Notes under the pieces: generated by a model
The model's input: the letters and a program-made list of their open reading frames with translations, nothing else
The model's database searches: none
Told to the model about the DNA's origin: nothing
NCBI GenBank assembly: GCA_963662155.1
Contig: OY759263.1
Coordinates: 19,183,047 to 19,247,046 of the forward strand
Direction of reading: 5' to 3'
From: Lamellibrachia columna
Taxonomy: Eukaryota; Annelida; Polychaeta; Sabellida; Siboglinidae
DNA: 64,000 bases
Made by a program: the position numbers and the translations under genes
Part shown: positions 1 to 12,800 of the stretch, piece after piece
Layout of the letters: each line of letters begins with the position of its first letter
Position numbering within the stretch: the stretch's first letter is position 1

Positions 1-860
1 TACTGGTCACCCATATGGAATCCCTACACTACCACACAAATTAAAAGCCTTGAAAGAGTACTCCACTGTGCTGCCAGATTTGTAAAAAAAAATACTATTG
101 ACGGAGCATGAATCCAACAGATCTAATAGCTGCCCTTGGATGGCCTATCATTGAACGACTACGCATTATTAAACAAGCAATGACCTTCTACAAAATTATA
201 AATAACATCATTGAGATCACCCCCCCCCAGGCCTACTAATACGCTCTCGAACCCGTGGACACTATGTAGCCCCGAGGTGTCGCATAAATGCAGTGGTCTT
301 TTCGTTTTATCCCCGAGCAATTCGCATACGGAATTTGATCCCACCAAAAATTACCAACATAAAAAACCCAAATCGTTTCAAGAATCTATCATGAAGCTCC
401 CTTTCACCAAACCTCCTCACCTAAATTGCCTATAAAAACATATACAGCAACAGAAGCTGTCTATGGAGTGTAAGGCATGATATGGAGAGCTTCCACACAC
501 CCAACTAAACATATCCAAAATGTTCAACTGGCATTTAATTAAACTAGTTTGTGAAAACTGCCTATGAAGTATGAGGCATGACAGGGACAGTTTCCACACA
601 CCAAACCAGACTTACACAAAATGTTGACTAACATTAAACTAAACTAGTGTGTGAGAGCTGTCACTGGAGGATCAGGCATGATAGCGACAGCTCCCACACA
701 CCAAACCAAAAATAAATAAGTAAACCTTTGGTTAATATTAAGGTTACGAGTTCAGAATATGAAGTTTAGTTGTTGCATGTACTACCCACAACGCATGCGC
801 ACAAACTCATGCGTTAGCCCAATATTGGGCTGTTTGGAGTATAATTACTTGAGACTTGGG
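1..860 (+). mobile_element. LINE-A copy 1: reverse transcriptase 3' end and 3' UTR (truncated by window edge)
   Basis: The first 430 bases translate, with interruptions, to the C-terminus of a non-LTR retrotransposon polymerase: WNPYTTTQIKSLERVLHCAARF, then ALGWPIIERLRIIKQAMTFYKI. Several stops make it a dead copy. Three degenerate copies of a roughly 100-bp unit follow at 440-705 (each with AGGCATGA), then an A-rich patch. The end is a 57-bp tail at 804-860 with the hairpin AGCCCAATATTGGGCT. The same tail ends LINE-A copy 2 at 17.8 kb and the tRNA-SINE at 10.7 kb. Confidence 0.8.
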
Positions 861-1242
861 TTTCTCATTGATGATGTAGTTATCGTTATCCGTACGCAGC
901 ATAGGAAGATACACATTTGGAAACTTATCCCGTGAAATCACATTTACACTTACCCAGTCTTTGACACGTTGAGGGTGTGAACTGCATGCAAAAGGTGTGG
1001 TCGTGTCTAGTTCGCTTCGTACGATGCAAGCCTATCCACAGTAAGGGGTGTGCGTGTGTGGGAGGGGGGGCGGGGGGTGGGGGTGACACGTGTCATAGAA
1101 AATGACCGATGAAGGTCAAACTGACACCTACTATTTGTTTAACCACATAGCGTTCAAGTGTGCGTAAGACCGTCCGCCCCAGCGTTCAGTTGCACCTGGC
1201 TTGCTCGTGGTCTTCAATATAATAAAGTAGTTTGTGACTGTG

Positions 1243-1834
<592 letters not shown>

Positions 1835-3058
1835 GTGACTGTTTTGCATCTTAAAGCGAAAAAACCTCATGGTTCTGGGACTGTTTTGTATCTTAAAGCG
1901 AAAAAACCTCATGGTTCTGGGGTTGTTTTGCATCTTAAAGCGAAAAAACCTCATGGTTCTGGAACTGTTTTGTATCTTAAAGCAAAAAAACCTCATGATT
2001 ATGGGGTTGTTTTGCATCTTAAAGCGAAAAAAACCTCAATGTTCTGGGACTGTTTTGTATCTTAAAGCGAAAAAACCTCATGGTTATGGGGTTGTTTTGT
2101 ATCTTAAAGCGAAAAAACCTCATGGTTCTGTGAATGTTTTGCATCTTAAAGCGAAAAAACCTCATGGTTTTGGGATTGTTTTGTATCTTAAAGCGAAAAA
2201 ACCTCATGATTCTGGGGTTGTTTTGCATCTTAAAGCGAAAAAACCTCATGGTTCTGGGGTTGTTTTGTATCTTAAAGCGAAAAAACCTCATGGTTCTGGG
2301 ACTGTTTTGTATCTTAAAGCGAAAAAACCTCATGGTTCTGGGGTTGTTTTGCATCTTAAAGCGAAAAAACCTCATGGTTCTGGGACTGTTTTGTATCTTA
2401 AAGCGAAAATACCTCATGATTCTGGGGTTGTTTTGCATCTTAAAGCGAAAAAACCTCATGGTTCTGGGGTTGTTTTGCATCTTAAAGCGAAAAAACCTCA
2501 TGGTTCTGGGACTGTTTTGTATCTTAAAGCGAAAAAACCTCATGGTTCTGGGGTTGTTTTGCATCTTAAAGCGAAAAAACCTCATGGTTCTGGGACTGTT
2601 TTGTATCTTAAAGCGAAAATACCTCATGGTTCTGGGGTTGTTTTGCATCTTAAAGCGAAAAAACATCATGGTTCTCGGGTTGTTTTGCATCTTAAAGCGA
2701 AAAAACCTCATGGTTATGTGACTGTTTTGAATCTTAAAGCGAAAAAACCTCATGGTTCTGTGACTGTTTTGCATCTTAAAGCGAAAAAACCTCATGGTTC
2801 TGTGACTGTTTTGCGTCTTAAAGCGAAAAAACCTCATGGTGTTGTGACTGTTTTGCATCTTAAAGCGAAACAACCTCATGGTTCTGTGACTGTTTTGCAT
2901 CTTAAAGCGAAAAAACCTCATGGTTATGTGACTGTTTTGCATCTTAGAGCGAAAAAACCTCATGGTTCTGTGACTGTTTTGTATATTAAAGCGAAAAAAC
3001 CTCATGGTTCTGTGACTGTTTTGTATCTTAAAGCGAAAAAATCTCATGGTTCTGGGGC
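1835..3058. repeat. 42-bp minisatellite, about 29 units
   Basis: Tandem 42-bp units, consensus translating to VLHLKAKKPHGSGT on the plus strand. Because 42 is a multiple of three and the unit lacks stops in several frames, open frames of 433 (plus) and 342 (minus) codons appear. The first two thirds have a GGG form and the last third a GTG form of the same codon, showing two blocks of expansion. One unit near 2030 has indels that break the frame. No start context, splice sites or homology support coding. Confidence 0.93.
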
Positions 3059-4090
3059 TATGTATCTAAACGAGATAATAAAACCATATGCAACTAAAAT
3101 CACTGATTTACTCAAAATGTGTTATAAAAGTGGGAGATTCCGGTCATTTCTCCAGTTGACTGAACGCTGACATGTTAACCAACGAGACCGATAAGAGCAT
3201 GCGCAGTTCTATGAAAATCTGGTAACCTAGATTATTGTGACGTATGAAGGGAGGCCGGCATACACATAACTAACGTAATCTCAAACAAACGTGTCATTTT
3301 GCCAGAAAGAGGATTAGTTTAGTAAACAAAGGCAAAAAATATGTTACATAAGTTGAGTTTGGACGCAAACGGCGTAGCCATATCGTATTGGCAAATTTAG
3401 GAATAGGTTCATACAAATGTGTTTTTATTTGCCGAGTGAATTTTGCTAGACTTTGACACTCGTGACGTAGGGTTGTCCAGCAGTGTGGCGCGGCTCGTGA
3501 AATTAAGATGATGTGTGTTCAACAAGGTTTTTCTAGTAAATAACTGGTGTGATATTCTTTACTGTAGTTGCAAATTGTTGTTTTATTAACTCTTATAGGT
3601 GCATAGGCCCAAAATCATGGCATATGTTTCACTTTAGCTTTCCTCTATGTGGGTCATAATAATCGCATACCATGAGGTGGCAGCTATTTAACGAACTCGA
3701 CAAATGACCCACGAAGAGATTCGTATGAATCCCATAACATGATATCATCGGCAATTCTCGCGCATTTCTTGCGGTTTCCGCGGATCTACGCACTGTAGCG
3801 TTTCTAGCCGCTGGATGGCGTCCAGCTTTACTACAAACTCGCCGTTTTCTCCACTGGGCGCGTTTCTACAAACTTCACGTTTTCTCGAGGCTGGGTTGCG
3901 CCACCTGTAGGTCAACACTGACAGGGAAATGGGAAGGCGCAAATGGTCCGGCTAAAACTGAGTTGTGGGCTGAGTAGATCAAACGCTTCGAACACTATAG
4001 GATAGCGTCAATGCTACAAGCCAAGCCACAAAGAGAATAGGTTAATACGTTGTTATGTGCCATGGGATATTACGCAGATGCCATACAGTC
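3059..4090. other. Spacer with no recognised feature
   Basis: Mixed-composition sequence, moderately rich in CG around 3740-3960, with only short open frames. I see no exon, RNA or repeat. Confidence 0.5.
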
Positions 4091-5069
4091 AACTAATAAT
4101 AATAATAAGCAATAATTAACTTCTATATGCTTAGGAACCTGAGCTCAGAGGCGCAACAAAACAGAATCATTAAGCATAATCGTAAACAATGACGCGCACA
4201 AGTCATTATCAGAACGAGGGACAACTGAAGATGTATGGTGGCAATGCAACTTGGGATAAATATGTCTTGAGTTTTTCTCGGAAGATAGCTAGAAACGAGG
4301 CGCAGCGACAGAGAAAGCACGTTTGCCCAAGTTAAGTGTTGTTGTGAAATTTAAGATCTGAGCTGCCTAGGGATATTTGAAAGATGCAGGAGACTAGTCA
4401 AGTAGGGTGGTTGTTGTGTATATAGAGCTCGATATGTAAGAGTGCACAGCTTAAAATTAATTCGATGAGTAACAGGAAACCAGTGTAACTGTTGAAGTAG
4501 TGGTAGTGATGGTGAAAACTGAGGCGCCCTTAGTACCACACGTGCAAGACAATTTTGTACACGCTAGAGTTTAACCCAGTCTCTTTTAGCAATGTTATTT
4601 AGTAGTGAATTACAATAGTCAAGGCGGCCACTAATTAGTGTCGTTGATATTGGTTTAGCAGTAGATATAGATATGTGACGCCGAATTCAACGGAGATCAC
4701 GTATATATGATAGAGACATTATTTACATACTTGAGAAATATGATGGAGAAAGTTGAACTAGAAAATGGCTGATGACCCTATTTCATTGTTGCTTAGTGCC
4801 AATAATAATAAGGTATCTGGATTAAGCTTTAGCTTAAACGATTTAATCCAAAACACAATAAATATGTCTTGAGACAATCACTTAAAGTCGAAAAATATTC
4901 TTGTTCATTTGATTGTGAAAGTGATATTTATACCTGTGTGTCATCAGCATACAGATGATGGCTGAGATTATGATTAGTAATGACTTGGCTGAGAGACGTA
5001 GTATATACGCTAAACAGAACAGGGTCAAGGACGAATCCTTGCGGCACTCCGAATGGAAGGTGTTGTGTG

Positions 5070-6035
5070 CAGGGTGTTTTTAACATACAAAGTGGGGGGC
5101 CAAGGCCCTTTAATTTGACCCCCCAGTCAAACCAACTTCCCCCCAAGCGTGCCCCCATTTCCCCCATCCGGCCCCGTGTATTTGTTCATCAGTGATCTTC
5201 TCACTGTCACTGACGCTGCCGTCAAGAAGTTGAGCCTGATGACGGATGGACCATTCCCGGGAAGAAGAGAGGAGAAAGAGAGTTGCCCAACCGATAGCAC
5301 ACATAAGGACCTAACACAGCGAAAGACGAATCACCAGTTCGTTTGTGTGAACCGCCGTAATCCACGAGCAATAAGGCTGGAGGTCGTGCAAGCATTCCAC
5401 GTATACCTCTTTGAACGCACGCACCTGGAGCAGGAGGACGTCATCAAAGACATGAAGGGGTTGGTGATGTCACGCAATCTGGGATCATTCGTTGAACATA
5501 GCGTGCGCGTCGTCAGGCGCCTTTTCCCAGACGGGGCGGCCGAGCAATGGGAGAACACGATGAAGTGCCATACCTGCCTGATGGCTGTGATCTCGGTTGT
5601 AAGAAAACTGTCATAGTGCGGCAACTTCTGCCAGTTACCACAGGTTCAGCTCAGAAGGTGTTGGCATCTCTGGTTTGCATGAGACCAGAAGATGCGGGAA
5701 TCCAGATTAGGACATCCACGGGCAGCGTGAATTCGTTAGGATATTCAACCGCGAAACGGGGCTCGTTTAGTCAAATTGAGACTACTGTCAAACGTACTGA
5801 CTTGTAAGTTGCAAGAGACGTGTCATGTTTCTATAACTACTGTATGTTTTTGTAATAAAAACATTTTCTGGGATATATGTGGAACATTTATTTTCATTCC
5901 GAGATGCTGTCGTCAGTATACAAGTTTCATACATTCCTATCCTAAGGGTTTTGTAAATAATTATTAATAATGCGTAATCTGCCCCTTTTAGCCATTAGGA
6001 TTGCCCTCCATTGAAAATTCAATAAAAACGCCCTG
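5070..6035. mobile_element. hAT-like element inserted into LINE-B
   Basis: Terminal inverted repeats CAGGGTGTTTTTA and TAAAAACGCCCTG lie exactly where the LINE reading frame is broken. They are flanked by the 8-bp near-duplication GTTGTGTG (5062-5069) and GTTGTGGG (6036-6043). Removing the element rejoins SFPQP to LPFGVPQG of the reverse transcriptase. The 8-bp duplication and CAGGG termini point to the hAT superfamily. No transposase is recognised inside. Confidence 0.78.
5149..5616 (+). pseudogene. Unrecognised 155-codon open frame inside the hAT-like element
   Basis: Open frame whose central part has normal protein composition, for example RNPRAIRLEVVQAFHVYLFE and VRVVRRLFPDGAAEQWEN. A second frame (5547-5807) continues with similar composition after a probable frameshift. 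I do not recognise a family. It lies wholly inside the transposon, so it may be transposase debris or a captured host fragment. GC content is visibly higher than in the surrounding LINE. Confidence 0.35.
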
Positions 6036-7650
6036 GTTGTGGGAAAGATAATGTGCCACATGTTATTGCTTTGGTGTCTGTCAGAAAAATATTATTTGAA
6101 CCATTGAAGAGCTGTGCCAGAAATGCCGCATTGTCTATGAAGGCGTTGTAAAATGATTAAATGATCAATCGTATCAAAAGCAGCCGAAAGATGGAGTGCT
6201 GTGACTTTGCTATTGTCCATGTTGTCAACTATATCATTGTGTACCGTTTTGGTAGAGTAGAATCGGAATGTAGATCATTTGATAAGTAGTGTTTATAAAT
6301 ATATTGATGAAGGTGATTAGCAACTACTTTTTCCAATACTTTTGACTGAAAACTGAGATTGGAGACAGGAGATAATTCTTTAGGTAATTTTTACACAGAG
6401 TTTGTTTTTTAATAAGAGGGATTTACAAGAGCTTGTTTGAAATCCCGTGGAACAACTCCGCTTTGCATTGAAAGTAATGGGAAACATAAGTTGGTTGATA
6501 CAGCTTTTTAGTAGAAATGTTGGAAATGAGTCCAAGTCACACAATTTGTTAGGATATTTTTTAATAATAATGAAAACTTCACTAGTAGTTGCAGGTGTGA
6601 AACACTGTAGTGTATTTTCAGAAAGTTGTGGTTCATGGAAATCATAGTCATTATAATTAATGAAAAAATTCGATCAAATGCAAGCCATCTTATCTGTGAA
6701 GTATTTTGATAAAGAACTACACAATGTATCCAATGAAGAATGTTCAGGTAGTACTTTTAATTTCTGCCGATGTAGAAGTGTGTTTACGGATTTCCACATC
6801 TGGCGAGGGTTTTCAGAATTTTTTCATTTACAATTGTATAGTAATCGGGCTTTGCTTTTGACATCATGTGGTTGCATATAAGTAGCTGTTTAGTATAACG
6901 GGATCGATCAAGTGGAAAACGAGTTCGTCGCTAAATTCTTTCAACATATCGACAACGACGTTTTGCTACAACTATTTCTAGAGACATCCATGGCGATGGA
7001 GGGCGAACGTGTACACTTTTAATTTGTTTAGGAGCATGTTTATCCAGGAGTTTACTTAATGTTTCTTGGTACTGATTAACAAGCTCGCATAATATAGATT
7101 TAGGTTGGATCAAAAGGTCAGAATTTGCAAGATCATCATGAAGGGTATTTATGTTAATTTTATTTATTGGTCGAAATGTGATCATTTTTTTCTAGGTACC
7201 GACTAGAAAAACCACAAATCAATAATGACACAATGGTGATCTGATAAACCATCAGTAGGAAATATTGCCTTGATGTTAATGCAAGTAGATCTAGTAATAA
7301 ACAAGTCGAGCCAATGGCCAGGAGCACGAGTAGGAAATGAGACGTGTTGATGTAATGCATGTGTTTGAAGGACATCCATGAATGATCTAGTTTTTAGATT
7401 TGGCAAATCAATGTGGATACTGAAATCTCCAAATATGTAAAGGTATTCTTGGAATTGTAAGGTGGTTTCAAGAAAATCTGGAAATTCATCAAAATATTTA
7501 TTTGTTCTTGCAGGAGAGCGGTAGATGCATATAAAAGGGGCATGTTGTTACACAGTCGTCTTACTAAAACATAACATACATACGGAGTCACTATCGACAA
7601 TAGTGTGTTGGAAGTCCACCAGCGGATATACTTTTAAAAAATCGGGAGTT

Positions 7651-8540
7651 CAGAATGCGAAATTAATGAGGTGTTGACAAAAGACTTTTTAACCTGGTTT
7701 ATAGCTAGTACTGTAAATGATTCACATATCTCCCTAACTATAATATGGAATATCATTGGGATGGTATATTTCATTAAAACGAATAATAAATTAAGTGTAT
7801 GCGTTGACAGAAACAATGCATCTAACATACTTTTCACAAAAAAAGTTAGTTTAACTTCAATCATATCATCTCGTAAACGTCTATAAGCTAGTGTAGTTTC
7901 AGTTTGTTATTTCTTTCCTATTGTTGAAGCTATCCAATTTACTTATTAATCTCTTACTTAGAAATTATATAGAATTACCTCAATATTGTGGTATTTGACT
8001 GCTACGTCAAATACATGAGAAGCATAAAACTAGAAATAAGCTCATAATCTTACTTCTTGTAACACCATTCCGTTTTGGGACTGTCCCAAATTGGAATTTG
8101 TCATTCTCTTGTCAAAGTACTTAGACACTATATAGAATTCACCTAAATAGTGTGTCGGATAATGTTTTATAGTTTGACTGCTACTTGCTATATAAGAAAC
8201 ATAAAGTCAAACATCGACTCATAATCTTACTTTTTAATACATAATTCCGGTCATATAAAACGATACAGTAGCGTATGAGATAAATATACAATACCAAGAG
8301 TGCTTGCAAGTACTCAACACATTTAAAAATAATTAGGACAGTCAATGTTACTTAATCTTACCAATTATTATTTTGATCAACTTACAAATTCTTATTAGTG
8401 AAAGAATTAGGGTGAATAATAAAATATATTGTCAGAAATCTATTTCCTTGGTCTCTTAAAGTGTCAAATTGAAACAACAGATGAAATTCACCCCTAATTT
8501 AATTTCTATTACACAAAGTACAATACCTTTCATTTCTATA
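7651..8540. other. AT-rich spacer with a diverged ~150-bp duplicate
   Basis: Two related segments at about 7955-8090 and 8105-8250 share TTTGACTGCTAC and ACTCATAATCTTACTT-like blocks. They may be the 3' UTR of the LINE-C remnant just downstream. Otherwise nothing is recognised. Confidence 0.4.
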
Positions 8541-9445
8541 AATATTGAACTATCTGCCTGTTTCAAGAGGCAGTTTTGTGTTACCAAGCATAAATTGAGT
8601 GAAAAGAATTCTTAATCTCTCTGGTAACAATGTCAAGTATGATTCAAACTCAAGTACTTCTTTAAATATTCTATAGGTAATACATCTATCATTGTGAAAG
8701 ATATTTGATGACCATGTTTGAATATATTTGTCATGAAGTCTGATTTTAAGATAATTATTTAGCCATTTGTTACTGACGACATTAGGAAAGTGCCAAATAT
8801 TAGAAAGAACACTTTAATATAAAATATTTTGAACAGTTTTTATCCAAGGTGACTCATACTCACTGTTATTATTTAAGTTGAGTAATAATCTGTACATTAT
8901 CACTGATAACTTTGAATCTTTTCCTTGTGCTAGCTTAATTCAGAAATTAGCGACCCTTTGCTTAATTTGTATCACTAGTGGCGGTCTGCCTAGTTCGCCA
9001 GATATCATACATTTAGGAGTAGATTTGTTCACATGTAATACCATTCTACAGAATTCCAAGTGAAATTTTTCAACGATATCACAATTCTAAACCCCCATAC
9101 TTCACAACCATATAACAAAATTGGTACAACAGTATGATCAAATAGTTAAAACATTATGTCAATTGGAAAAAGTAGTTGTTGTGACTTTTTAATCACACTA
9201 TAATTATATTATATTGAGCATACATAGCTTTCTGTGCTTGCACGTATTGCCTTTGCTTAGCAAGAACAAACATTCCATTATAATTCATGTTGACACCAAA
9301 ATAAACTTAGTCAAAACAAGGTTTGTCCCATTGAAAGATAATGTAGGAATTTTACGGGTTTTACCTTTAGAGAAGATTAAAACTTTAGTCTTTGTACAGG
9401 TCAGTGTAGTTTTCGACCTATTTAATAGAATATGCCATTTAAAAA
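8541..9445 (-). mobile_element. LINE-C: reverse transcriptase C-terminal remnant
   Basis: The minus strand from 9445 down reads KTKVLIFSKGKTRKIPTLSF, NYNGMFVLAKQRQYVQAQKA, LLYGCEVWGF-like, then VNKSTPKCMISGELGRPPL and further blocks ending TKLPLETGR. This order is typical of the polymerase C-terminus of a widespread invertebrate LINE. Frameshifts and stops are present. It differs from LINE-A, B and D. Confidence 0.75.
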
Positions 9446-10285
9446 AAAAATCTTAAGAAACATTTTGTGTAAGAGACTGAGGAATAACAACCAACGAAGC
9501 TGCTGTATAGAAAATGTTTAAAAATGCAACTTTTTAGTGCAGCCTTTTTATTTTCTGTTGACATGCATATCGGTGATGCATATACTATTATTTTTTATTA
9601 TAATTTTATTATACATAATTTTATTATACATATTATTTATGGTAAGACTTTTGTCTTCATGGACTACATTTTAGAGAAGTTACTGTTTGTATGGTTTTTG
9701 TTATTTTAAATATAATTAAAATCAGAATTACCATACATGTAAAATTCCTGAGAGCAAACTTAATTGATTGGGTGCCATACAAGTACTTTCATTATGAATA
9801 CCAAGGTGCTATCATTAACATGTGCTAAAAGGAATCTAGCCAGATATGTCCATGCTGTACAGGGCTACTTGTTACTTTTCTGTCCATTATCTGTCAATGT
9901 CTCCCCAACGAGAATGTGTTTTTCATTGTGTTTTGTCTGAGAAACACAATGAGATATGATTGTCTTAATCAATACACAAATATGTATGTGAATGAGTGTG
10001 CTTGCATGCGTGTGTTGTTTATTATATTATAATATACATTTCTGGAATGAATTACCAAGATGTTTGTTCATAACTTGGATACAAATCTGACCTGTGTCGC
10101 TGTCGTCATCGATGAAGCCGATATCTTGGCCCTGGGCCCAAGCGAGCCACGCCCCTTGCATGATGTTACAAACATGTATGGCTGAAGGTGTGACATATGT
10201 AAAAAAAATTACATTAAAATAATAGATTTGGAGGAATATATTGTAAAGCACTACTGAGCAGAATGATTTTTGAATGTGCATTGTT
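9446..10285. other. AT-rich spacer, nothing recognised
   Basis: Low-complexity TTTTATTATACATAA-like stretches near 9590-9640, otherwise no feature seen. Confidence 0.5.
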
Positions 10286-10537
10286 GAAACTGCCTCCTCT
10301 ATTGATTCAGTGCATCGTGAATCAGGTTTGTTGATGTTCATATATGTAACGTGTGAATAGTTAGGTGCTATGTGCAGGTTGTTGAATAAAATAATGTACA
10401 AGAAAGAATTGACTGTTATTGATAGAGTTGCGGTTTGGTCAAACCAAAATTAATTTAATAGTTTGTCTTATTTCATAAGAACTCAATAACAAATCTGCAC
10501 AAATGAGCTAGCATATGTCATAGTTGATAATAGTTGT
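10286..10537. repeat. Dispersed repeat family E, copy 1 (partial)
   Basis: Shares ATCGTGAATCAGGTTTG, AATTTAATAGTTTGTC and GCACAAATGAGCTAGCAT-type blocks with copies near 12.6, 19.5-21.6 and 29.2-29.6 kb. The tRNA-SINE at 10538 interrupts it. Probably a non-autonomous DNA element; I could not define its ends. Confidence 0.6.
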
Positions 10538-10745
10538 GGGGAGCGGTGGTCTAATGGTTAGAGCACCCGCCTGTCGATCGAGAGGACGGTGGTTCGATTC
10601 CACCTCCGCCGTTTCGAAGCTTCGGCAATTTCGTTCACCCCACTTTGCCCGTGTCTTTCGGAAGAGACACTAAAAGCCGTTGGTCCAAACTCCTGCGTTA
10701 GCTCAAGATTGGGCTGTTTGGAGTATAACTACTTGAGACTTGAGT
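10538..10745 (+). mobile_element. tRNA-derived SINE, family 1
   Basis: Begins with a tRNA-like head containing box A (TGGTCTAATGGTTAGAGCACC type) and box B (GGTTCGATTCC). A central block TTTCGAAGCTTCGGCAATTTC follows, with CACCCCACTTTGCC. The last 60 bases (10686-10745) are the LINE-A tail with its AGCYCAA..TTGGGCT hairpin. A SINE that borrows the 3' end of a resident LINE is the usual arrangement for stringent target-primed mobilisation. It is not a functional tRNA gene. Confidence 0.88.
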
Positions 10746-11575
10746 TAGGTTATATTTTTCACAAAAATAAGTTTGAAAAAGAGATGAGAGAAAAATTTAA
10801 TTGAGAAGGCAGCTTTAATTCATATACTTCACTTGGTAGAATGTGTGAGATTGAAAGTAACGAAAGTGGGAGTTGTCAGTTCAAAACATTTTCCCATGCT
10901 GGACTACACATTTCCAAATACCAGTCAATAGTTGTGTATAACATCATATAATAAATAGTTAGTCAGACCCAGTGCAACACTCTAGGCTATGTACATGTGA
11001 TGTAGCACCAATGTAGCAGTTACTAGCAGTTCTAGATTAGCTACATTGTAGGGAGTGAACAACATCAGCTACAGCTACCAACAGAAGAAACCGACCAAAA
11101 CGAGAATGAATACATTGTGAGGAACAACTGCATTAAAAGATACAGGCAAATCATAGGGTGTTCTAGGAACGGTGTATTACAGATCAGGTGTATGTAATTA
11201 CAACAGTAACTGATGAAGAAAAAAGTATATGACATGAAAACTACACCATACACGCGTAAATGCACTCCTAATGTAGATGGAGGCTGCGTGGGAATTACTA
11301 CGGATTTAAAAAACCATTTGAAATTTCTTTAAGCAACAATGGTTATATAATCAGAATGATGTATCCGAAGGAGATTTTTGCAGGATATCAAATAAGAAAC
11401 ATCAATGTGAAGTCTAAGCCTGCACAAAACAAGCATCGGTTGACACTTGGCAGGACACAGAGAAACAAAGTTAAACTAGACTCGTGTCACAGGTACACAT
11501 ATGAATAAACAATATTACACATTGTGCAAAATCGCCACTTACATTTACAATATATCATGTTTTCAAGCGACTGTG
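10746..11575. other. Spacer, nothing recognised
   Basis: Ordinary AT-rich sequence without exon-like or repeat structure that I can see. Confidence 0.5.
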
Positions 11576-12150
11576 TCAGCAATGTGGACAAGAAAGAAGG
11601 GTTAACATGAGATGGACATTGTGTTACAAGGGTTAACATGAGAGGGTTGTTCTGTTACAAGGGTCAACATGAGAGGGTCATTGTGTTGCAAGGGTTAACA
11701 AGAAAGGGTCAATGTGTTACAGGGGTGAACACACAAGGTTATCGTGTAACAACATGTAACAATATGAGTGTTATTGTGCTACAAGGGTTAATATGAGATG
11801 GTTGTTGTGTTACAAGGGTTAACATGAGAGGGTCGTTGTGTTACAACATGAGAGGGTTGCTGTGTTATACATGAGAGAGTCGCTGTGTTACAAGGGTTAA
11901 CATGAGAGGGTAGTTGTGCTACAACATGAGAGGATTGTGTTACAACATAAGAGGGTCGTTGTGTTACAAGGGTTAACATGAGAGGGTAGTTGTGCTACAA
12001 CATGAGAGGATTGTGTTACAACATAAGAGGGTCGTTGTGTTACAAGGGTTAACATGAGAGGGTAGTTGTGCTACAACATGAGAGGATTGTTGTGTTACAC
12101 ATTATATGGTCATTGTGTTACAATATGAGAGGGTTATTGTGTTACAAGAG
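11576..12150. repeat. Irregular ~30-bp minisatellite (GTTACAAGGGTTAACATGAGAG)
   Basis: About 18 imperfect units of TTGTGTTACAAGGGTTAACA plus TGAGAGGGT, many with internal deletions. A roughly 90-bp block at 11897-12080 is repeated almost exactly, a sign of recent higher-order duplication. Confidence 0.88.
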
Positions 12151-12379
12151 GCATGCAGATTAACATCACTGGCACAACTTCAATTACCTGATCTAGTTTT
12201 TTAGCACAAAGAGAGAATATTGTGACTTTAGCTAAGTATAATATGAGATGTAAATTAAGATATTCACTAAAGCAAATAGAATATTAATTGTTGTTGAACC
12301 TGTCGACTCTAGCAAGCAGAAGCAAGCGTGCAATAAACATGACTCATGACTCTACCACATTTGTCACCGAATAGGAACA

Positions 12380-12800
12380 CTACGGCTATTACACTGAAGG
12401 AAAACCCTCTTCAAATGAACCAACACAGATGGTACACCTGACAGCATCACCACCTGTTGTGAGGTTATTAACCCATCCACCCAAACATTTAACTAGAAAA
12501 ACGTTGACTGTTGCTGCACCAGGGCTCGTGATAATCACTACTGTGCAATTTTGATATCATAATACGTATTATGCATAACAGTTAGATCGTCTATTTAAGC
12601 TCCCCCCCCTCCAACTCATTTAGCACATCGCTAATCCTGTTTGTTGGCGTTCAAATTTGTTGTGTGTGAGTAACATGCTGAATTGGTTTAATAAAAGAGC
12701 GCATATTTTTGTCAGAATTGAAAGAATTCACTTTAAAGTTTAATCATTAGATCGGGTAGATTGCAAAAATGTGAATACCCTTATGTCAAGTACGTGTGTA
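12380..12800. repeat. Dispersed repeat family E, copy 2
   Basis: TTTAGCACATCGCTAATCC, GGTTTAATAAAAGAGCGCAT and CATTAGATCGGGTAGATT align with the 29.2-kb copy in the same order. Confidence 0.55.

Larger units (their letters stand above)
4091..7650 (-). mobile_element. LINE-B: decayed L2/CR1-like non-LTR retrotransposon, interrupted at 5070-6035
   Basis: Reading the minus strand from 7650 down, the pieces come in the order expected for a LINE ORF2. Endonuclease end: DVLQTHALHQHVSFPTRAPG, LSDHHCVI. Linker: LLDKHAPKQIK. RT fingers: NSKVTALHLSAAFDTIDHL. After the insertion come palm motifs FGVPQGF and LYADDTQV, then the C-terminal LHWFPVTHRINFKLCTLTYR. Stops and frame changes are common, so it is dead. 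The 3' end is a short TTA-type microsatellite at about 4091-4118. The YADD catalytic motif is intact. Confidence 0.85.

Noticed and set aside
1869..3170. 433-codon plus frame and 342-codon minus frame
   Set aside because: Both are translations of the 42-bp tandem repeat; no homology, start context or splice signals.
10538..10612. tRNA gene
   Set aside because: Box A and B are present, but the anticodon arm does not fold well and the sequence continues into a SINE body and tail.
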